A stretch of DNA of 64,000 nt from Firm-13 sp964617375 (GCA_964617375.1 CAZTXQ010000001.1:62001-126000); one strand, 5' to 3'; shown: positions 32,026-42,228, numbered from the stretch's first letter. The notes: a model not told the origin generated them from the letters alone. Numbers and translations: made by a program.

Positions 32026-35000
32026 TCACATCAGTGAAAAAAGGTCAATCTGCGCGGATTCGGGCAGATGCGAAATACATCCGGAGGATACGAGCTTTGC
32101 CAGCGCCGTTGGCCCGATGCCGGATCTTCGCAAAAGATCATCCTGCGTCTTGAAGGGTCCGTCGGATCTCGCGGCACAGATCGCCTGCGCCATAGCGTCG
32201 CTGATCGTCGGAATCGCGTTGAGCGGCGGGAGAATAACGCCCTTACCGGTCTTTTTGAACTTTACCGCATCCGATTCCATAATATCGTACGGCAAAAATT
32301 CGATTCCGCGCGCATACATCTCCTCGACGAGTTCGCACAGATAGTATTGGGATTTCTCATTCGGCTTGCGCGTTATGAAATCCTGATACAGTTCCTTGCG
32401 GCGTGCCTTGACCTTATCGAGCCCGTGACACATATAATCGCCGTCGAATTCGTCCGCCCGTATCGTAAAATAGGCGCAGTAATACTCTTCCGGATAGTAG
32501 ACCTTAAACCACGCGATGCGGAGCGAAGAAATCGAGTATGCCGCGGCGTGCGCTTTCGGGAACATGTACTTGATCTTCTTACAGGAATCAATGTACCATT
32601 CCGGCACTTTATTCTCTCTCATCAGCGCTTCCTGTTCCGGAGTCAGGCCCTTGCCCTTTCGAACTTTTTCCATAATATCGAAAGAAGCTTTATTGGGAAG
32701 TCCCCAGTAGATCAGCTGCGTCATAATGCCGTCGCGGCATCCGATAACCGTCGTCAGAGTACAGGTCTTGTTCTGAATCAGATCCTGTGCGTTGCCTTTC
32801 CAGACGTCGGTTCCGTGAGACAGACCCATCAGCTGGACAAGGTCGTAAAAGCAGGACGGTCTCGTCTCGCGGATCATATCGCGGGCCATAAACGTACCCA
32901 TTTCCGACAGTCCGAGCGTCGCGCACTTGGATTCGGACTTTTCGTCCGGTATGCCAAGAGCCTCTGTCGACACGAAAAGCGACATGACTTTCTCGTCCGG
33001 AATCGGAATATCCCTGCAGTCAACTCCGGTCAGATCGCCGAGCATACGAAGCATGGTCGGATCAAGATGGCCCAGAATATCGAGCTTCAGGATCGTGTCA
33101 TGCATAGCGTGGAAATCAAAATGCGTCGTCGTGATTCCGCAGTCCGTCTTGTTGGCCGGATGCTGAACGGGCGTGAATTCGTAGACATCCATCTCTTTGG
33201 GAACGACGACGATACCTCCCGGATGCTGGCCGGTCGTACGCTTGACTCCGATCAGTCCGAGCGAACGTCTTCTCTGTTCCGCTCTGCTCAGTATACTGCC
33301 GTCCTGTTCCTGAAGCTTTCGGATCACGCCGATTGCGTTCTTATCCGCGAAAGCACCGATCGTTCCGGCCCGGAACGTGTGACTCTCGCCGAACAGTTCT
33401 TCGACGTACTTATGCGCCTTCGACTGATACTCGCCGGAGAAATTCAAGTCTATATCCGGCTGTTTATCTCCGTAGAAGCCAAGGAACGTCTCAAACGGAA
33501 TATCCTGTCCGTCCCGGCGCATCGGTGCGCCGCATTTCGGACAGTTCATCGGAGGAAGGTCATAGCCGGAACCGTATGTGCCGGACGAGTCGAACTCCGA
33601 ATAGCGGCATGACGGACAGACATAGTGCGGTTCAAGAGGATTGACCTCGGAAATTCCGCAGAACGTCGCTACGAGCGAAGATCCGACAGATCCTCTCGAG
33701 CCGACAATATAACCGTCATCGTTGGATTTTTTCACGAGCTTATACGCAATGTAGTACATAATTGCAAAACCGTTTCCGATAATGGAGTCAAGCTCCTTAT
33801 CGACACGCGCCTTGACGACCGGTGAAATCTCGCCTTCGTATTCGTAGAGCCGTTTCGCCGAATCCCAGGTAAGCTTTCGTATCTCATCGGCTGCGGTATC
33901 GATAATCGGCGGATATGTGCCGTCAGGGAAAGCCTTAAGTCCCGCCTCAATGCGATCCGCCACTGCGTTCGTATTGGTTACGACCGTCTCAAAAGCCTTG
34001 TCTTCTCCGAGATAGGCAAATTCTTCGAGCATTTCGTCGGTCGTGCGGAAATAGAGATCGCTCTGGAATTCCGCGTCCTTGTAACCCATATCCATGAGCA
34101 TATATTTCCGGTACTCGCCGTCTTTCTTCTCGAGAAAGTGCGCGTCGGTTGTCGCGCAGACCGGAACCGCAAGATGCTCGCCGAGTATGACGATCAGACG
34201 GTTCAGGTTCATCAAGTCTTCCCTTGTTCTCATACCGCTTTCCGGGTTTCTGAGATAAAACTCGTTGTTGCAGATCGGCTGTATCTCAAGATAATCGTAA
34301 AAGCGCGCCATCCGGATAAACGCACGGTCTTCGAGCATGGCAGCTTTGGCTTTCTCCATGTCATTTCCGTTATCGCGGTAAAATGCCAGTATCTTTGAAA
34401 AGATCTCGCCGCGTTCGCATGCGCTGCCGATAATCAGGCCGGCATTAAAATAGGCCAGTTCGGATTTCGGGATACGGGGACGCATGCTGAAATATTCCGT
34501 GTGTGACTCGGAAACCAGTCTGTACATATGATAGAGTCCAAGAGTATTCTGCGCCAAGAGAATAATATGGAACACCTTGTGCTTGCGCGACATATACTCA
34601 GCACGCGGCAGATGGCCGGACTTTTCGTTCAGTTCGGAGGGCTTCGTAATATCGAAGCTGCGAAGTGTCTGAGAAAGGATATATCCCGATGTAATCGCGT
34701 CGGCCGACGCACGGTGCGCATTCGGGTTCTCAATTCCCAAATACTCCGCGACGGTCGCGAGCTTGGCGTTCTTAAGGTCCGGATAGAAAGCCCTCGCAAG
34801 ATTAACCGTATCAATCGTCATCGGGTTAAACTTCACGCGGTAGTCCGCATGTTGTTCGATATCGACCGAAAATCCGGCGGCCCTCAGAAAGGAGAGATCA
34901 AACAGGGCGTTGTGCGCGCAGATCGGAAGCTCCCCTAAATAGTCCGCAAAAAGTCGTGCGGCATGAAAAGGATCGGGTGCGTCCTTACAGTCCTCTTCGC

Positions 35001-36687
35001 TTATACCGGTCAGTTCCGTAATTTTAGCCGGAATCTCGCAGCCCGGATTCACAAAGGTATGAAAACGGTCCGCAGGTACAAACACGCCGTTCTCGTCGGC
35101 CGCAAAGCGAACGGCTCCGATCTCCAGAAGCGAATCTTTGGCACAGTCAAGTCCCGTTGTCTCCACGTCAACCGCGACAAAACCGCGCGAAAAGTCCTCT
35201 TCACCCCGCAAATGATAAACGACACAGGGGCCGTCGTCGACAAGATAGCCCTCCATGCCTAAAATGACCTTGAAATTTCGGTCCGGCTTCTTCTTTTTTG
35301 TCGCTTTGTAAAACTCGGCGGCTTCCGGAAACCCTTGCACAACTCCGTGATCGGTTATGGCACACGCGGGGTGTCCCATTCTTTCCGCCTCTTTAAAAAG
35401 TTTATCAACATCGATAACCGCATCTTTGTCGCTCATTTTGCTGTGGCAATGAAGCTCGACGCGCTTGTATGCGGCTAAGTCCTGACGTTTGGGAGGAGCA
35501 TTGGCTTCGATCTCACCTTCTACCGAGGCCTGAAGATCGTGCGTATACTTGTCGTCGTACGAAATATTGGCCTGAAAGCGGGCATAACCGCCTTTCTCGA
35601 ATCGCTCCTCGAAATCATCCGCTTCTTTGGGTTTCATAAAACAAAGACAAGCGACACTGGACGTATTGTCCGTCACATAGAAGTTGACGCGAACCTTGTT
35701 GCCCGCCCTGGTCAGATTACACTCGTCAATCTCGACCTCGCCTTCAAACTGGACGAGCCCGGTATCTCTCGTAAATTCGCCGATCTTTACGAGCGGCAAA
35801 GTGGGATTCACTTTGCCCCAGACGATTCCTTCCGCCTTGACAGGACGCGTGAAATTCGTCTTATTTTCTTTTGCCGTAATCATCGACTTGTATTCCCAGG
35901 ACTCCGTATTGACAGGCGGAGGCTCGGGCAGATTCGAATCTGCCGGCGGCGGATCACCGAAGCTCTGACCGGGTGCCGGCGGCGCGGCCCGTGAAGCGTC
36001 CTTCCTGGCTTTGCCGTTTCCGTTAGCGTCCCCATGTGCCTTAAACGAGGTCCTTGCATTCGGATTCTTCGATTGAGCGGGAGCCGGTTCGACGGGTTGG
36101 AACATGGAAGACTTAAGGAGCGCTTCGGCCGTGTCTTTCTTAAGCGCCTCCTCGTGCATCCTGATAAGATTCTTTTGCTTCATGTTCCCGGCCGTCCGGC
36201 TATACGTCCAGACAAACGGGCATGAAACTTCCAGAAACCTTTCCGTAAAGTTGGTGAAGCATTCGGCAAATTGATTTTCGAGCATCAGGTCAAGCGAATC
36301 GTCGAGATGCCCGGCAAGCTCGAGATCGCGTTTTTCGAAATCTGCATAGTTGATCAACGGAGCAAAGAGCGGATTCTCTCTTTTTAGCGCCGATACAATC
36401 CAGGGAACAAGCGAAAATATCATCGCGGGCCCCGAGGAATCGTCCTTCGGGAATCCGCTTAAAAACAAACGGACATGCGTAATGCGAAGCTCGGTCCTGA
36501 TACCGTCTTCAAGATCAATCAGCAGGGTACCGTCGGGAATCTTCCCCAGAATATCCAGCTTCAATTCTATACCGCTCGCGTCCTCGCCCATACGTATACC
36601 CGTAATGGCGGCGCGCAGCGTTTTGGCCGTCTCAATCAGCCTGTCATTGCGCGAAAAGGACATAACAAAATCTTTAAGAAATACCAT
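32026..36687 (-). CDS. polC: DNA polymerase III, PolC-type alpha subunit
   Basis: The Gram-positive replicative polymerase with built-in proofreading. Domains in order are an N-terminal domain, a Pro/Ala/Asn-rich linker near residues 197-261, an OB fold near 314-380, the split PHP domain (ELHCHSKMSDKDA near 412), the DEDD exonuclease (VAVDVETTGL near 504; HNALFDLSFL; HRASADA), the rest of PHP, and the polymerase core with PDIDLNF near 1079. At 1553 residues it is roughly 100 longer than usual, mostly because of the linker. The start is uncertain: the ATG at 36687 overlaps ispG by 14 bases, and an ATG at 36663 is also possible; neither has a strong ribosome binding site. Confidence 0.96.
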   Translation of the reverse strand: MVFLKDFVMSFSRNDRLIETAKTLRAAITGIRMGEDASGIELKLDILGKIPDGTLLIDLEDGIRTELRITHVRLFLSGFPKDDSSGPAMIFSLVPWIVSALKRENPLFAPLINYADFEKRDLELAGHLDDSLDLMLENQFAECFTNFTERFLEVSCPFVWTYSRTAGNMKQKNLIRMHEEALKKDTAEALLKSSMFQPVEPAPAQSKNPNARTSFKAHGDANGNGKARKDASRAAPPAPGQSFGDPPPADSNLPEPPPVNTESWEYKSMITAKENKTNFTRPVKAEGIVWGKVNPTLPLVKIGEFTRDTGLVQFEGEVEIDECNLTRAGNKVRVNFYVTDNTSSVACLCFMKPKEADDFEERFEKGGYARFQANISYDDKYTHDLQASVEGEIEANAPPKRQDLAAYKRVELHCHSKMSDKDAVIDVDKLFKEAERMGHPACAITDHGVVQGFPEAAEFYKATKKKKPDRNFKVILGMEGYLVDDGPCVVYHLRGEEDFSRGFVAVDVETTGLDCAKDSLLEIGAVRFAADENGVFVPADRFHTFVNPGCEIPAKITELTGISEEDCKDAPDPFHAARLFADYLGELPICAHNALFDLSFLRAAGFSVDIEQHADYRVKFNPMTIDTVNLARAFYPDLKNAKLATVAEYLGIENPNAHRASADAITSGYILSQTLRSFDITKPSELNEKSGHLPRAEYMSRKHKVFHIILLAQNTLGLYHMYRLVSESHTEYFSMRPRIPKSELAYFNAGLIIGSACERGEIFSKILAFYRDNGNDMEKAKAAMLEDRAFIRMARFYDYLEIQPICNNEFYLRNPESGMRTREDLMNLNRLIVILGEHLAVPVCATTDAHFLEKKDGEYRKYMLMDMGYKDAEFQSDLYFRTTDEMLEEFAYLGEDKAFETVVTNTNAVADRIEAGLKAFPDGTYPPIIDTAADEIRKLTWDSAKRLYEYEGEISPVVKARVDKELDSIIGNGFAIMYYIAYKLVKKSNDDGYIVGSRGSVGSSLVATFCGISEVNPLEPHYVCPSCRYSEFDSSGTYGSGYDLPPMNCPKCGAPMRRDGQDIPFETFLGFYGDKQPDIDLNFSGEYQSKAHKYVEELFGESHTFRAGTIGAFADKNAIGVIRKLQEQDGSILSRAEQRRRSLGLIGVKRTTGQHPGGIVVVPKEMDVYEFTPVQHPANKTDCGITTTHFDFHAMHDTILKLDILGHLDPTMLRMLGDLTGVDCRDIPIPDEKVMSLFVSTEALGIPDEKSESKCATLGLSEMGTFMARDMIRETRPSCFYDLVQLMGLSHGTDVWKGNAQDLIQNKTCTLTTVIGCRDGIMTQLIYWGLPNKASFDIMEKVRKGKGLTPEQEALMRENKVPEWYIDSCKKIKYMFPKAHAAAYSISSLRIAWFKVYYPEEYYCAYFTIRADEFDGDYMCHGLDKVKARRKELYQDFITRKPNEKSQYYLCELVEEMYARGIEFLPYDIMESDAVKFKKTGKGVILPPLNAIPTISDAMAQAICAARSDGPFKTQDDLLRRSGIGPTALAKLVSSGCISHLPESAQIDLFSLM

Positions 36688-37780
36688 TCTTCTCGTTCTT
36701 CTCCTGTCGTTTCTCTAAAAGCTGTGCTTCACCCATCGCGCGGATCTCCGCTAAAAGTTCCTGAACGGCAGATTCTGCGGGTATTTTCCGGATTGCGGCG
36801 CCCTTCTTAAAAAGCAGAAACTCATTCTTTCCTCCCGCGATACCGATATCCGACTCCTTTGCTTCGCCGGGGCCGTTTACGACACATCCCATAACGGCAA
36901 CTTTCAGATCATACGGCATATCGCGGACTTCCTTCTCGATCCTCTCGGCGAGCTCGATCAGCGGTACCTGCGTACGGCCGCACGTCGGACAAGAGATCAG
37001 GCGGACGCCGTGGGAGCGAAGATTCAGCGCTTTCAGGATACCGTATGCGGCGTACACCTCTTCGACCGGATCGCTGGTAAGCGATACACGGATCGTATCG
37101 CCGATGCCTTCGGCCAGGAGGGTTCCGATACCGACCGACGAGCGGATGATGCCGTCCCTTAACGTTCCGGCTTCTGTGACGCCGACATGAAGAGGGTACG
37201 GCGTTTTCGCGGCAAGTAGTCTGTAGCTTTCGATCGTAAGAAGCGGATCCGACGACTTTATGCTGACGACAATGTCACGAAAACCGACCCTTTCAAGGGA
37301 TTCTATGGCGCCAAGCGCACTCATCGCCATAGACTCACGGTTCACTCCGCCATATTTTTCGAGCATCTCAAAAGAGATCGAACCGGAATTGACACCGACG
37401 CGGATCGGTATCCCGTGTTCCTTCGCAGCCTGCGCAACTGCGTCGATCCTGTCTTCTCCGCCTAAGTTGCCGGGATTGATGCGGATCTTCGCCGCGCCGT
37501 TTTCGATGGCCAGAAGCGCAAGCCGATAATCAAAGTGTATGTCCGCAACGACGGGGATCGGCGAGTTCTTTACAATATCCGCAAGCGCCAGAGCGGCTTC
37601 CCGGTCCGGAATTGCCACACGTGTCAATTCGCAGCCGGCTTCGGCAAGACGCTCAATCTGCGCGATCGTGGCCGCCGCGTCACGTGTATCCGTATTGTTC
37701 ATCGACTGTACGACAACCGGGGCGTCGCCGCCGATTGCAATACTTCCGACTCTAACTTTGTTCGTAACATGTCTTTCCAT
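36674..37780 (-). CDS. ispG: 4-hydroxy-3-methylbut-2-en-1-yl diphosphate synthase
   Basis: IspG (GcpE) makes HMBPP in the MEP isoprenoid pathway. The 368-residue two-domain bacterial form has a TIM barrel from QSMNNTDTRD and 4Fe-4S ligands in CPTCGRTQVPL and GCVVNGPGEA. I start at the ATG at 37780, with GGGGTG upstream, giving MERHVTNKVRVG; a longer frame reaches back into rseP. It is cotranscribed with dxr and rseP, and the last MEP step (ispH) is also in this window. Confidence 0.96.
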   Translation of the reverse strand: MERHVTNKVRVGSIAIGGDAPVVVQSMNNTDTRDAAATIAQIERLAEAGCELTRVAIPDREAALALADIVKNSPIPVVADIHFDYRLALLAIENGAAKIRINPGNLGGEDRIDAVAQAAKEHGIPIRVGVNSGSISFEMLEKYGGVNRESMAMSALGAIESLERVGFRDIVVSIKSSDPLLTIESYRLLAAKTPYPLHVGVTEAGTLRDGIIRSSVGIGTLLAEGIGDTIRVSLTSDPVEEVYAAYGILKALNLRSHGVRLISCPTCGRTQVPLIELAERIEKEVRDMPYDLKVAVMGCVVNGPGEAKESDIGIAGGKNEFLLFKKGAAIRKIPAESAVQELLAEIRAMGEAQLLEKRQEKNEKNGIS

Positions 37781-37784
37781 AAAT

Positions 37785-39095
37785 TCACCCCACCAGCCTT
37801 GTAATATCCGAATAGAGCGCGAAAATGACCAGCATAATGAGTACGGTAAATCCAATCACATTGATGACGCGCTCGGTTTTCAGTGAGATTTTGCGTCCCC
37901 GTATCAGCTCAACCGTTACCATAACAATCGAGTTGCCGTCGAGGCCCGGAAGCGGAAGCATATTCGAAAAAGCAAGACCGACCGAAATAAGGCCTGCCAT
38001 TAGGCCAAGATTATAGAGCTTGACCTGATCGTCCACCTGCGGAGCATCTACAACCTGCGACACAACAGATACAATGCCGACCGGGCCCGAGACGACATCG
38101 GTAACTTCTACATCTCCTTTGACCATATCCTTAAGACTCTCAATAGAAACGTGAATAACGGAGACGGAATAGAGGACGGATTCTTTAATGAGATCTCCGA
38201 AACCACTTCCCATCGTAATTCTGATTCCGCGTTCATTGGCACTCTGATACGTAACAGCCTTTATCGTAAGTTCTATCGTTTTCCCGTCGCGGAGCACAGT
38301 AAGGGTTATCGTCTCGGCATCCTTGTCGCGTATATCCGCATAGCCCGGATCCTTAACCGGAATTCCGTTCAGCGCCATGACGATATCGTCTTTTTGAACC
38401 AGCGGATTTCCGCCGTTCTGGTCCTTGTCAACGTCTACAACCTTCATGCCGCCTTCCTTGGATAATTCGGATTCTACGGTTATTCCGATTCTGTATCGAA
38501 CCGAATACTCGGGATTTAGAGTAACCTGATACTCCTTCCCCGTCTGCGCCGATTTAAGCGTCATAACAAGAGGTCCATCGTCAGATATTTTCGACCACAT
38601 ATAACCGATATCCAGATCGGTAAAAATCTGCTGACCGTCGATTCGGGTGATTTCGTCTCCGCTCTTCGCTTCCGTGGCTGCCATCTGCGTCCCGTCTGCG
38701 ATTACGCCGAGTTTTGTTGACGTAAATCCATAATAAGAGAACACGAGTGCAAAAATCAGAATTCCGAGAAAAAAGTTGACAACCGGCCCCGCAAGAGAAA
38801 CAAGGAGCCTCTTCCACCGGGCTTGATTGATCAGCGAATCCGGATTCAATAGTCCGTTGTCGTCTTCCTCCATGCCGGGAAAACGCACATAAGCGCCGAA
38901 CGGAATCAGGCGGATATGGTATTCGACACCTTTTCTTTTCCACGAAAAAAGCGACGGTCCGATAAAGACGGACAGTTCTTCCACCTTGATCCCGAGCATT
39001 CTCGCGACAATGAAGTGACCTATTTCATGCGCTGCGGCCAGAAGACCCAAGCCCAGCACGGCAATAACAATTCCAAGTGCCGACATATCACACAT
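37785..39095 (-). CDS. rseP: Site-2 intramembrane metalloprotease RseP/RasP
   Basis: A 436-residue membrane zinc protease that cleaves anti-sigma factors and signal-peptide remnants. The HExxH site H23-E24-H27 is in the first membrane helix (AAAHEIGHF). A PDZ domain follows around residues 190-275, and the second active-site aspartate is in LPLPGLDGNS near the C-terminus, where most homologues have LDGG. The start could be the ATG at 39095 or at 39086. It sits in the usual uppS-cdsA-dxr-rseP-ispG order; 190 bases separate it from dxr. Confidence 0.94.
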   Translation of the reverse strand: MCDMSALGIVIAVLGLGLLAAAHEIGHFIVARMLGIKVEELSVFIGPSLFSWKRKGVEYHIRLIPFGAYVRFPGMEEDDNGLLNPDSLINQARWKRLLVSLAGPVVNFFLGILIFALVFSYYGFTSTKLGVIADGTQMAATEAKSGDEITRIDGQQIFTDLDIGYMWSKISDDGPLVMTLKSAQTGKEYQVTLNPEYSVRYRIGITVESELSKEGGMKVVDVDKDQNGGNPLVQKDDIVMALNGIPVKDPGYADIRDKDAETITLTVLRDGKTIELTIKAVTYQSANERGIRITMGSGFGDLIKESVLYSVSVIHVSIESLKDMVKGDVEVTDVVSGPVGIVSVVSQVVDAPQVDDQVKLYNLGLMAGLISVGLAFSNMLPLPGLDGNSIVMVTVELIRGRKISLKTERVINVIGFTVLIMLVIFALYSDITRLVG

Positions 39096-39236
39096 CCGAT
39101 CCGGCTCTGCTCAATTACAGATGCCGCCTATCATTTTACCGTATTTACGTCGAATTAATTCACGCGATTCAAAAAATACAGTGAACGAAATGTAACGTCG
39201 GGTTCCCGGCTGCACGACGAATTCCATAAATGCTTT

Positions 39237-39258
39237 ACGGATTGCGCGGCCAATCCGT
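39237..39258 (-). other. Small inverted repeat in the dxr-rseP gap
   Basis: ACGGATTG and CAATCCGT form a perfect 8-base stem with a 6-base GC loop. No T run follows in either direction, so it is not a standard terminator. It could stabilise or punctuate the transcript between dxr and rseP. Confidence 0.4.
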
Positions 39259-39285
39259 ATGCTGCGCGGTCATTCCCGACACATA

Positions 39286-40452
39286 TCAGAAGATTTTCCG
39301 TACGAATTCTCTGGCCCACCGGTCCATTTCCATCACGCCATCAACGTCAAAGGACTTAACAACACCTTCGCGCTCATGCGCATTCATGCAGACCTCGATG
39401 CTTTCGGCGATCATCGGGAAAGATATTTGTCCGTTCATAAAGTGAGCTACGGCCTCTTCGTTGGCCGAATTCATGACGACAGGCAGAGAGCCGCCGATCC
39501 TTCCCGCATGATATGCGAGATCGAGACAGCGGAAAACGGACGTGTCACATTTTTCGAAATGCAGATCCGAGCAGGCAGCGTCAAACGGGTCAAAAGGCTC
39601 GCTTAAATGGGTTCTCCGCTCCGGATAGAATAAGGCAATCTGGATCGGAAGCATCATATTCGGACGCCCCATCTGACCTAAGACCGAACCGTCGCTCATG
39701 CGAACCATCGAGTGTACGATACTCTGCGGGTGAACGACGACCGTTATTTTGTCGACCGGCACATCGAAAAGCCAGCCGGCTTCGATGACTTCCAGACCCT
39801 TGTTCATCATGGAAGCGGAATCAATCGTAATCTTGCCGCCCATTTTCCACGTCGGGTGCGAAAGGGCTTCCTTTACGGTGACTTCGGATAGCTGTTCCCG
39901 TGTGAATCCGCGAAAAGGTCCTCCCGACGCTGTCAGAAGAATTCTTTCGAGACTGCCGGCCGGCTGCCCCCAAAGGCACTGCCAGATCGCCGAGTGTTCA
40001 CTGTCGACCGGAAGAAGCTGTACTCCTTTGGAATGAACGAGCGGCATCACGATGGATCCGCCGGCAACAAGCGTCTCCTTGTTCGCGAGCGCAATGTCTT
40101 TTCCGGCCTCAATTGCGGCAATTACCGGTTTAAGTCCCTTGACTCCGACCATGGCGGCGACCGTCATATCCGCTTCCGATATCGATGCACAAACCAGATT
40201 GCCCTCGTCGCCGCAGTATACTTCGGTGGGAAATTCCGATCCCTGCAGCTTCTTTTCGAGCAGGAGAGCATCATCAGGCGAGGCCACGCTTACGGCCGCC
40301 GGATGAAACTCATCAATTTGCTTAAGAAGGAGCTCAATATTCGAGCCGCAGGTCAAAGCTGCAATTTTAAAATCGCCCGGAAATCCGCGAACCACTTCGA
40401 GAGTCTGACATCCGACGGAACCGGTCGAACCGAGGATACTTAATGTCTTCAT
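39286..40452 (-). CDS. dxr: 1-deoxy-D-xylulose-5-phosphate reductoisomerase
   Basis: Makes MEP from DXP with NADPH. The 388-residue protein opens with LSILGSTGSVGCQTL (NADP-binding), has SASMMNKGLEVIEA with metal and substrate residues, and PQSIVHSMV. It follows cdsA by six bases. The target of fosmidomycin in other organisms. Confidence 0.96.
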   Translation of the reverse strand: MKTLSILGSTGSVGCQTLEVVRGFPGDFKIAALTCGSNIELLLKQIDEFHPAAVSVASPDDALLLEKKLQGSEFPTEVYCGDEGNLVCASISEADMTVAAMVGVKGLKPVIAAIEAGKDIALANKETLVAGGSIVMPLVHSKGVQLLPVDSEHSAIWQCLWGQPAGSLERILLTASGGPFRGFTREQLSEVTVKEALSHPTWKMGGKITIDSASMMNKGLEVIEAGWLFDVPVDKITVVVHPQSIVHSMVRMSDGSVLGQMGRPNMMLPIQIALFYPERRTHLSEPFDPFDAACSDLHFEKCDTSVFRCLDLAYHAGRIGGSLPVVMNSANEEAVAHFMNGQISFPMIAESIEVCMNAHEREGVVKSFDVDGVMEMDRWAREFVRKIF

Positions 40453-40458
40453 TTGGAA

Positions 40459-41316
40459 TCACCCGTGAGCAAAATAGAATGCCAGAAGCAAAGCCATCGG
40501 GAGCGTAAAAAAGGCACTGTCAAAACGGTCCAGAAGACCGCCGTGTCCGGGAAGAATCTTCCCGAAGTCCTTAATTCCGGCCCATCTCTTGATGGCGGAA
40601 GCCATCCAGTCGCCGATCTGGGATACCGCCGACAGAATCAGTCCGGAGACACCGGCCAGCACATAGAAAACCGGACGGCTCAAGTCCGTCTGAATCCGGG
40701 AGTCCAGAAACAGCCAGAAAAACAGGACCATAATCAGCGCAGACCCGATCGCACCGCCGATGCAGCCTTCCCAGGTCTTCTTCGGACTGATATGCGGAAC
40801 AATTTTGTGCTTTCCGAGGAGAGATCCCGTGAAATAGGCGAACACATCGGAAACCCACGGAGCGATTACGCCGATTGCGACGAAGTACCATCCGTTGGGA
40901 ACAAAAAGACCTGTAATATTGGCACAGGCCAAGGGAAACGACACGTACAGCAGAACGCCCGATGTTGCTATTCCGTCGGCGAATGCATGTTCGCCGGGCT
41001 GTATGAGAACAAGAAAAATTACGGCATTCATGGCAAGCATCAGCACCGAGAGGCAGTAAATACTAAGGGCCAAAAGAGCGGAATTCGAAAAAAGCCGCAC
41101 GATTACGGGTAGTATGGAAAGGCACGCTCCGAAATAGCTCAGATATTGACTCGGCCTAAGACCTTTGGCCTGAACGCAAAGAATCATTTCACGTGCACAG
41201 ATCAAGGCGACCGCCGCCCAAAGAACGGACAGAACATACGGACTGAAATAGCCCGGAATGAAGAATAGCAAAATGGCAAATGCAAAAACAAAGCCGGTAA
41301 TTACTCTTTGTTTCAT
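40459..41316 (-). CDS. cdsA: Phosphatidate cytidylyltransferase
   Basis: A 285-residue polytopic membrane enzyme making CDP-diacylglycerol. The family signature near the C-terminus reads SAIKRWAGIKDFGKILPGHGG and FDS, with the metal and substrate residues present. About eight membrane helices can be seen. No ribosome binding site is visible just before the ATG at 41316; AAAGGAG lies about 50 bases upstream with a perfect palindrome between. The N-terminal sequence MKQRVITGFVFAFA fits the family, so I keep this start. Confidence 0.94.
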   Translation of the reverse strand: MKQRVITGFVFAFAILLFFIPGYFSPYVLSVLWAAVALICAREMILCVQAKGLRPSQYLSYFGACLSILPVIVRLFSNSALLALSIYCLSVLMLAMNAVIFLVLIQPGEHAFADGIATSGVLLYVSFPLACANITGLFVPNGWYFVAIGVIAPWVSDVFAYFTGSLLGKHKIVPHISPKKTWEGCIGGAIGSALIMVLFFWLFLDSRIQTDLSRPVFYVLAGVSGLILSAVSQIGDWMASAIKRWAGIKDFGKILPGHGGLLDRFDSAFFTLPMALLLAFYFAHG

Positions 41317-41335
41317 GAATCAGGGAACAGATACG

Positions 41336-41350
41336 GGATAACAGTTATCC
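41336..41350. repeat. Perfect palindrome before cdsA
   Basis: GGATAACAGTTATCC is a 15-base palindrome with a single central base, 20 bases upstream of the cdsA start in the 102-base gap after uppS. In RNA it can form a 6-base stem with a 3-base loop. Confidence 0.5.
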
Positions 41351-41418
41351 TCTTCTCTGCTCCACTCCTTTCAAATATTGTGCGGTAACCCTTCTTCCGT
41401 TTTGTCGCCGTAAGAAGG

Positions 41419-42228
41419 TTAACGCTTTTTCCCGGCAGAAAGTCCGCCGAAACGCCTGTCTCTTTGGCCGAATGCCTTAAAAGCCTCGGTCAGCTCATCA
41501 AATCCGAAGTCGGGCCATAGTGTCATCGATACCCAGAACTCTGAATACGCTGACTCCCAAAGGAGAAAATTCGAAAGGCGCTGTTCGCCGCTAGGGCGGA
41601 TAATGAGATCGGGATCCGGTACGTCCGGAAGATACATATTCTGTGAAATCATTTTCTCCGTGATATCACCGGGAGTTATATTCCCATCTGCGACATCCTG
41701 CGCAATTTTCTGGCACGCGCTTAAGACTTCACGGCGTCCGCCGTAATTGAATGCGATGATCAGGTCCATTCTCTTGCGGTGTATCGAGGTCTTCTCGGCA
41801 CGTTCGCATACCGCGCGAATGTTTTCCGGAAGAGCCGCAATATCGCCGGAGAAACGGACACGAATCCCTTCCTTTTCGAGTTCCGGATCGTATTTCTCGA
41901 AAAACTCGACGAATAGTTCCATCAATCCGTGTACTTCATCGTCGGGTCTCGACCAGTTTTCCGTAGAAAAGGCATATACCGTCAGATACCGTACGCCGTA
42001 GAATCCGCAGTTTCTGCAGATCTCCTTCAGGTTCTCGGCACCGGCTCTGTGTCCTGCCGATCTTGGAAGATGTCGCTCTTCGGCCCAGCGTCCGTTGCCG
42101 TCCATGATAACGGCCAGATGCGTCGGAACCTTAACGGATGCGTCATCTTGAAGAGGCGCGGATCCGCTTCTCTTCGCGGGTTTCCCCGGGAAGATTAATT
42201 TTAGAAGGTTCCTTTTTGGAAAACGCAT
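41419..42228 (-). CDS. uppS: Isoprenyl transferase (undecaprenyl diphosphate synthase)
   Basis: A cis-prenyltransferase making the C55 lipid carrier for wall synthesis. Motifs include VIMDGNGRWAEER (catalytic aspartate), GHRAGAE, YAFSTENWSRP, FNYGGRREV and DLIIRPSGEQRLSNFLLWE. At 269 residues it has an approximately 35-residue basic N-terminal extension before the conserved core. AGAGGAG lies just upstream of the ATG. Confidence 0.95.
   Translation of the reverse strand: MRFPKRNLLKLIFPGKPAKRSGSAPLQDDASVKVPTHLAVIMDGNGRWAEERHLPRSAGHRAGAENLKEICRNCGFYGVRYLTVYAFSTENWSRPDDEVHGLMELFVEFFEKYDPELEKEGIRVRFSGDIAALPENIRAVCERAEKTSIHRKRMDLIIAFNYGGRREVLSACQKIAQDVADGNITPGDITEKMISQNMYLPDVPDPDLIIRPSGEQRLSNFLLWESAYSEFWVSMTLWPDFGFDELTEAFKAFGQRDRRFGGLSAGKKR

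Noticed and set aside
32068..33612. A 514-codon open frame on the plus strand opposite polC
   Set aside because: PolC motifs are continuous through this stretch. The opposite frame has unlikely composition (many Arg and His) and no family match.
39237..39258. Terminator between dxr and rseP
   Set aside because: The hairpin has no T run on either strand, and the downstream genes lack an obvious strong promoter, so read-through is more likely.
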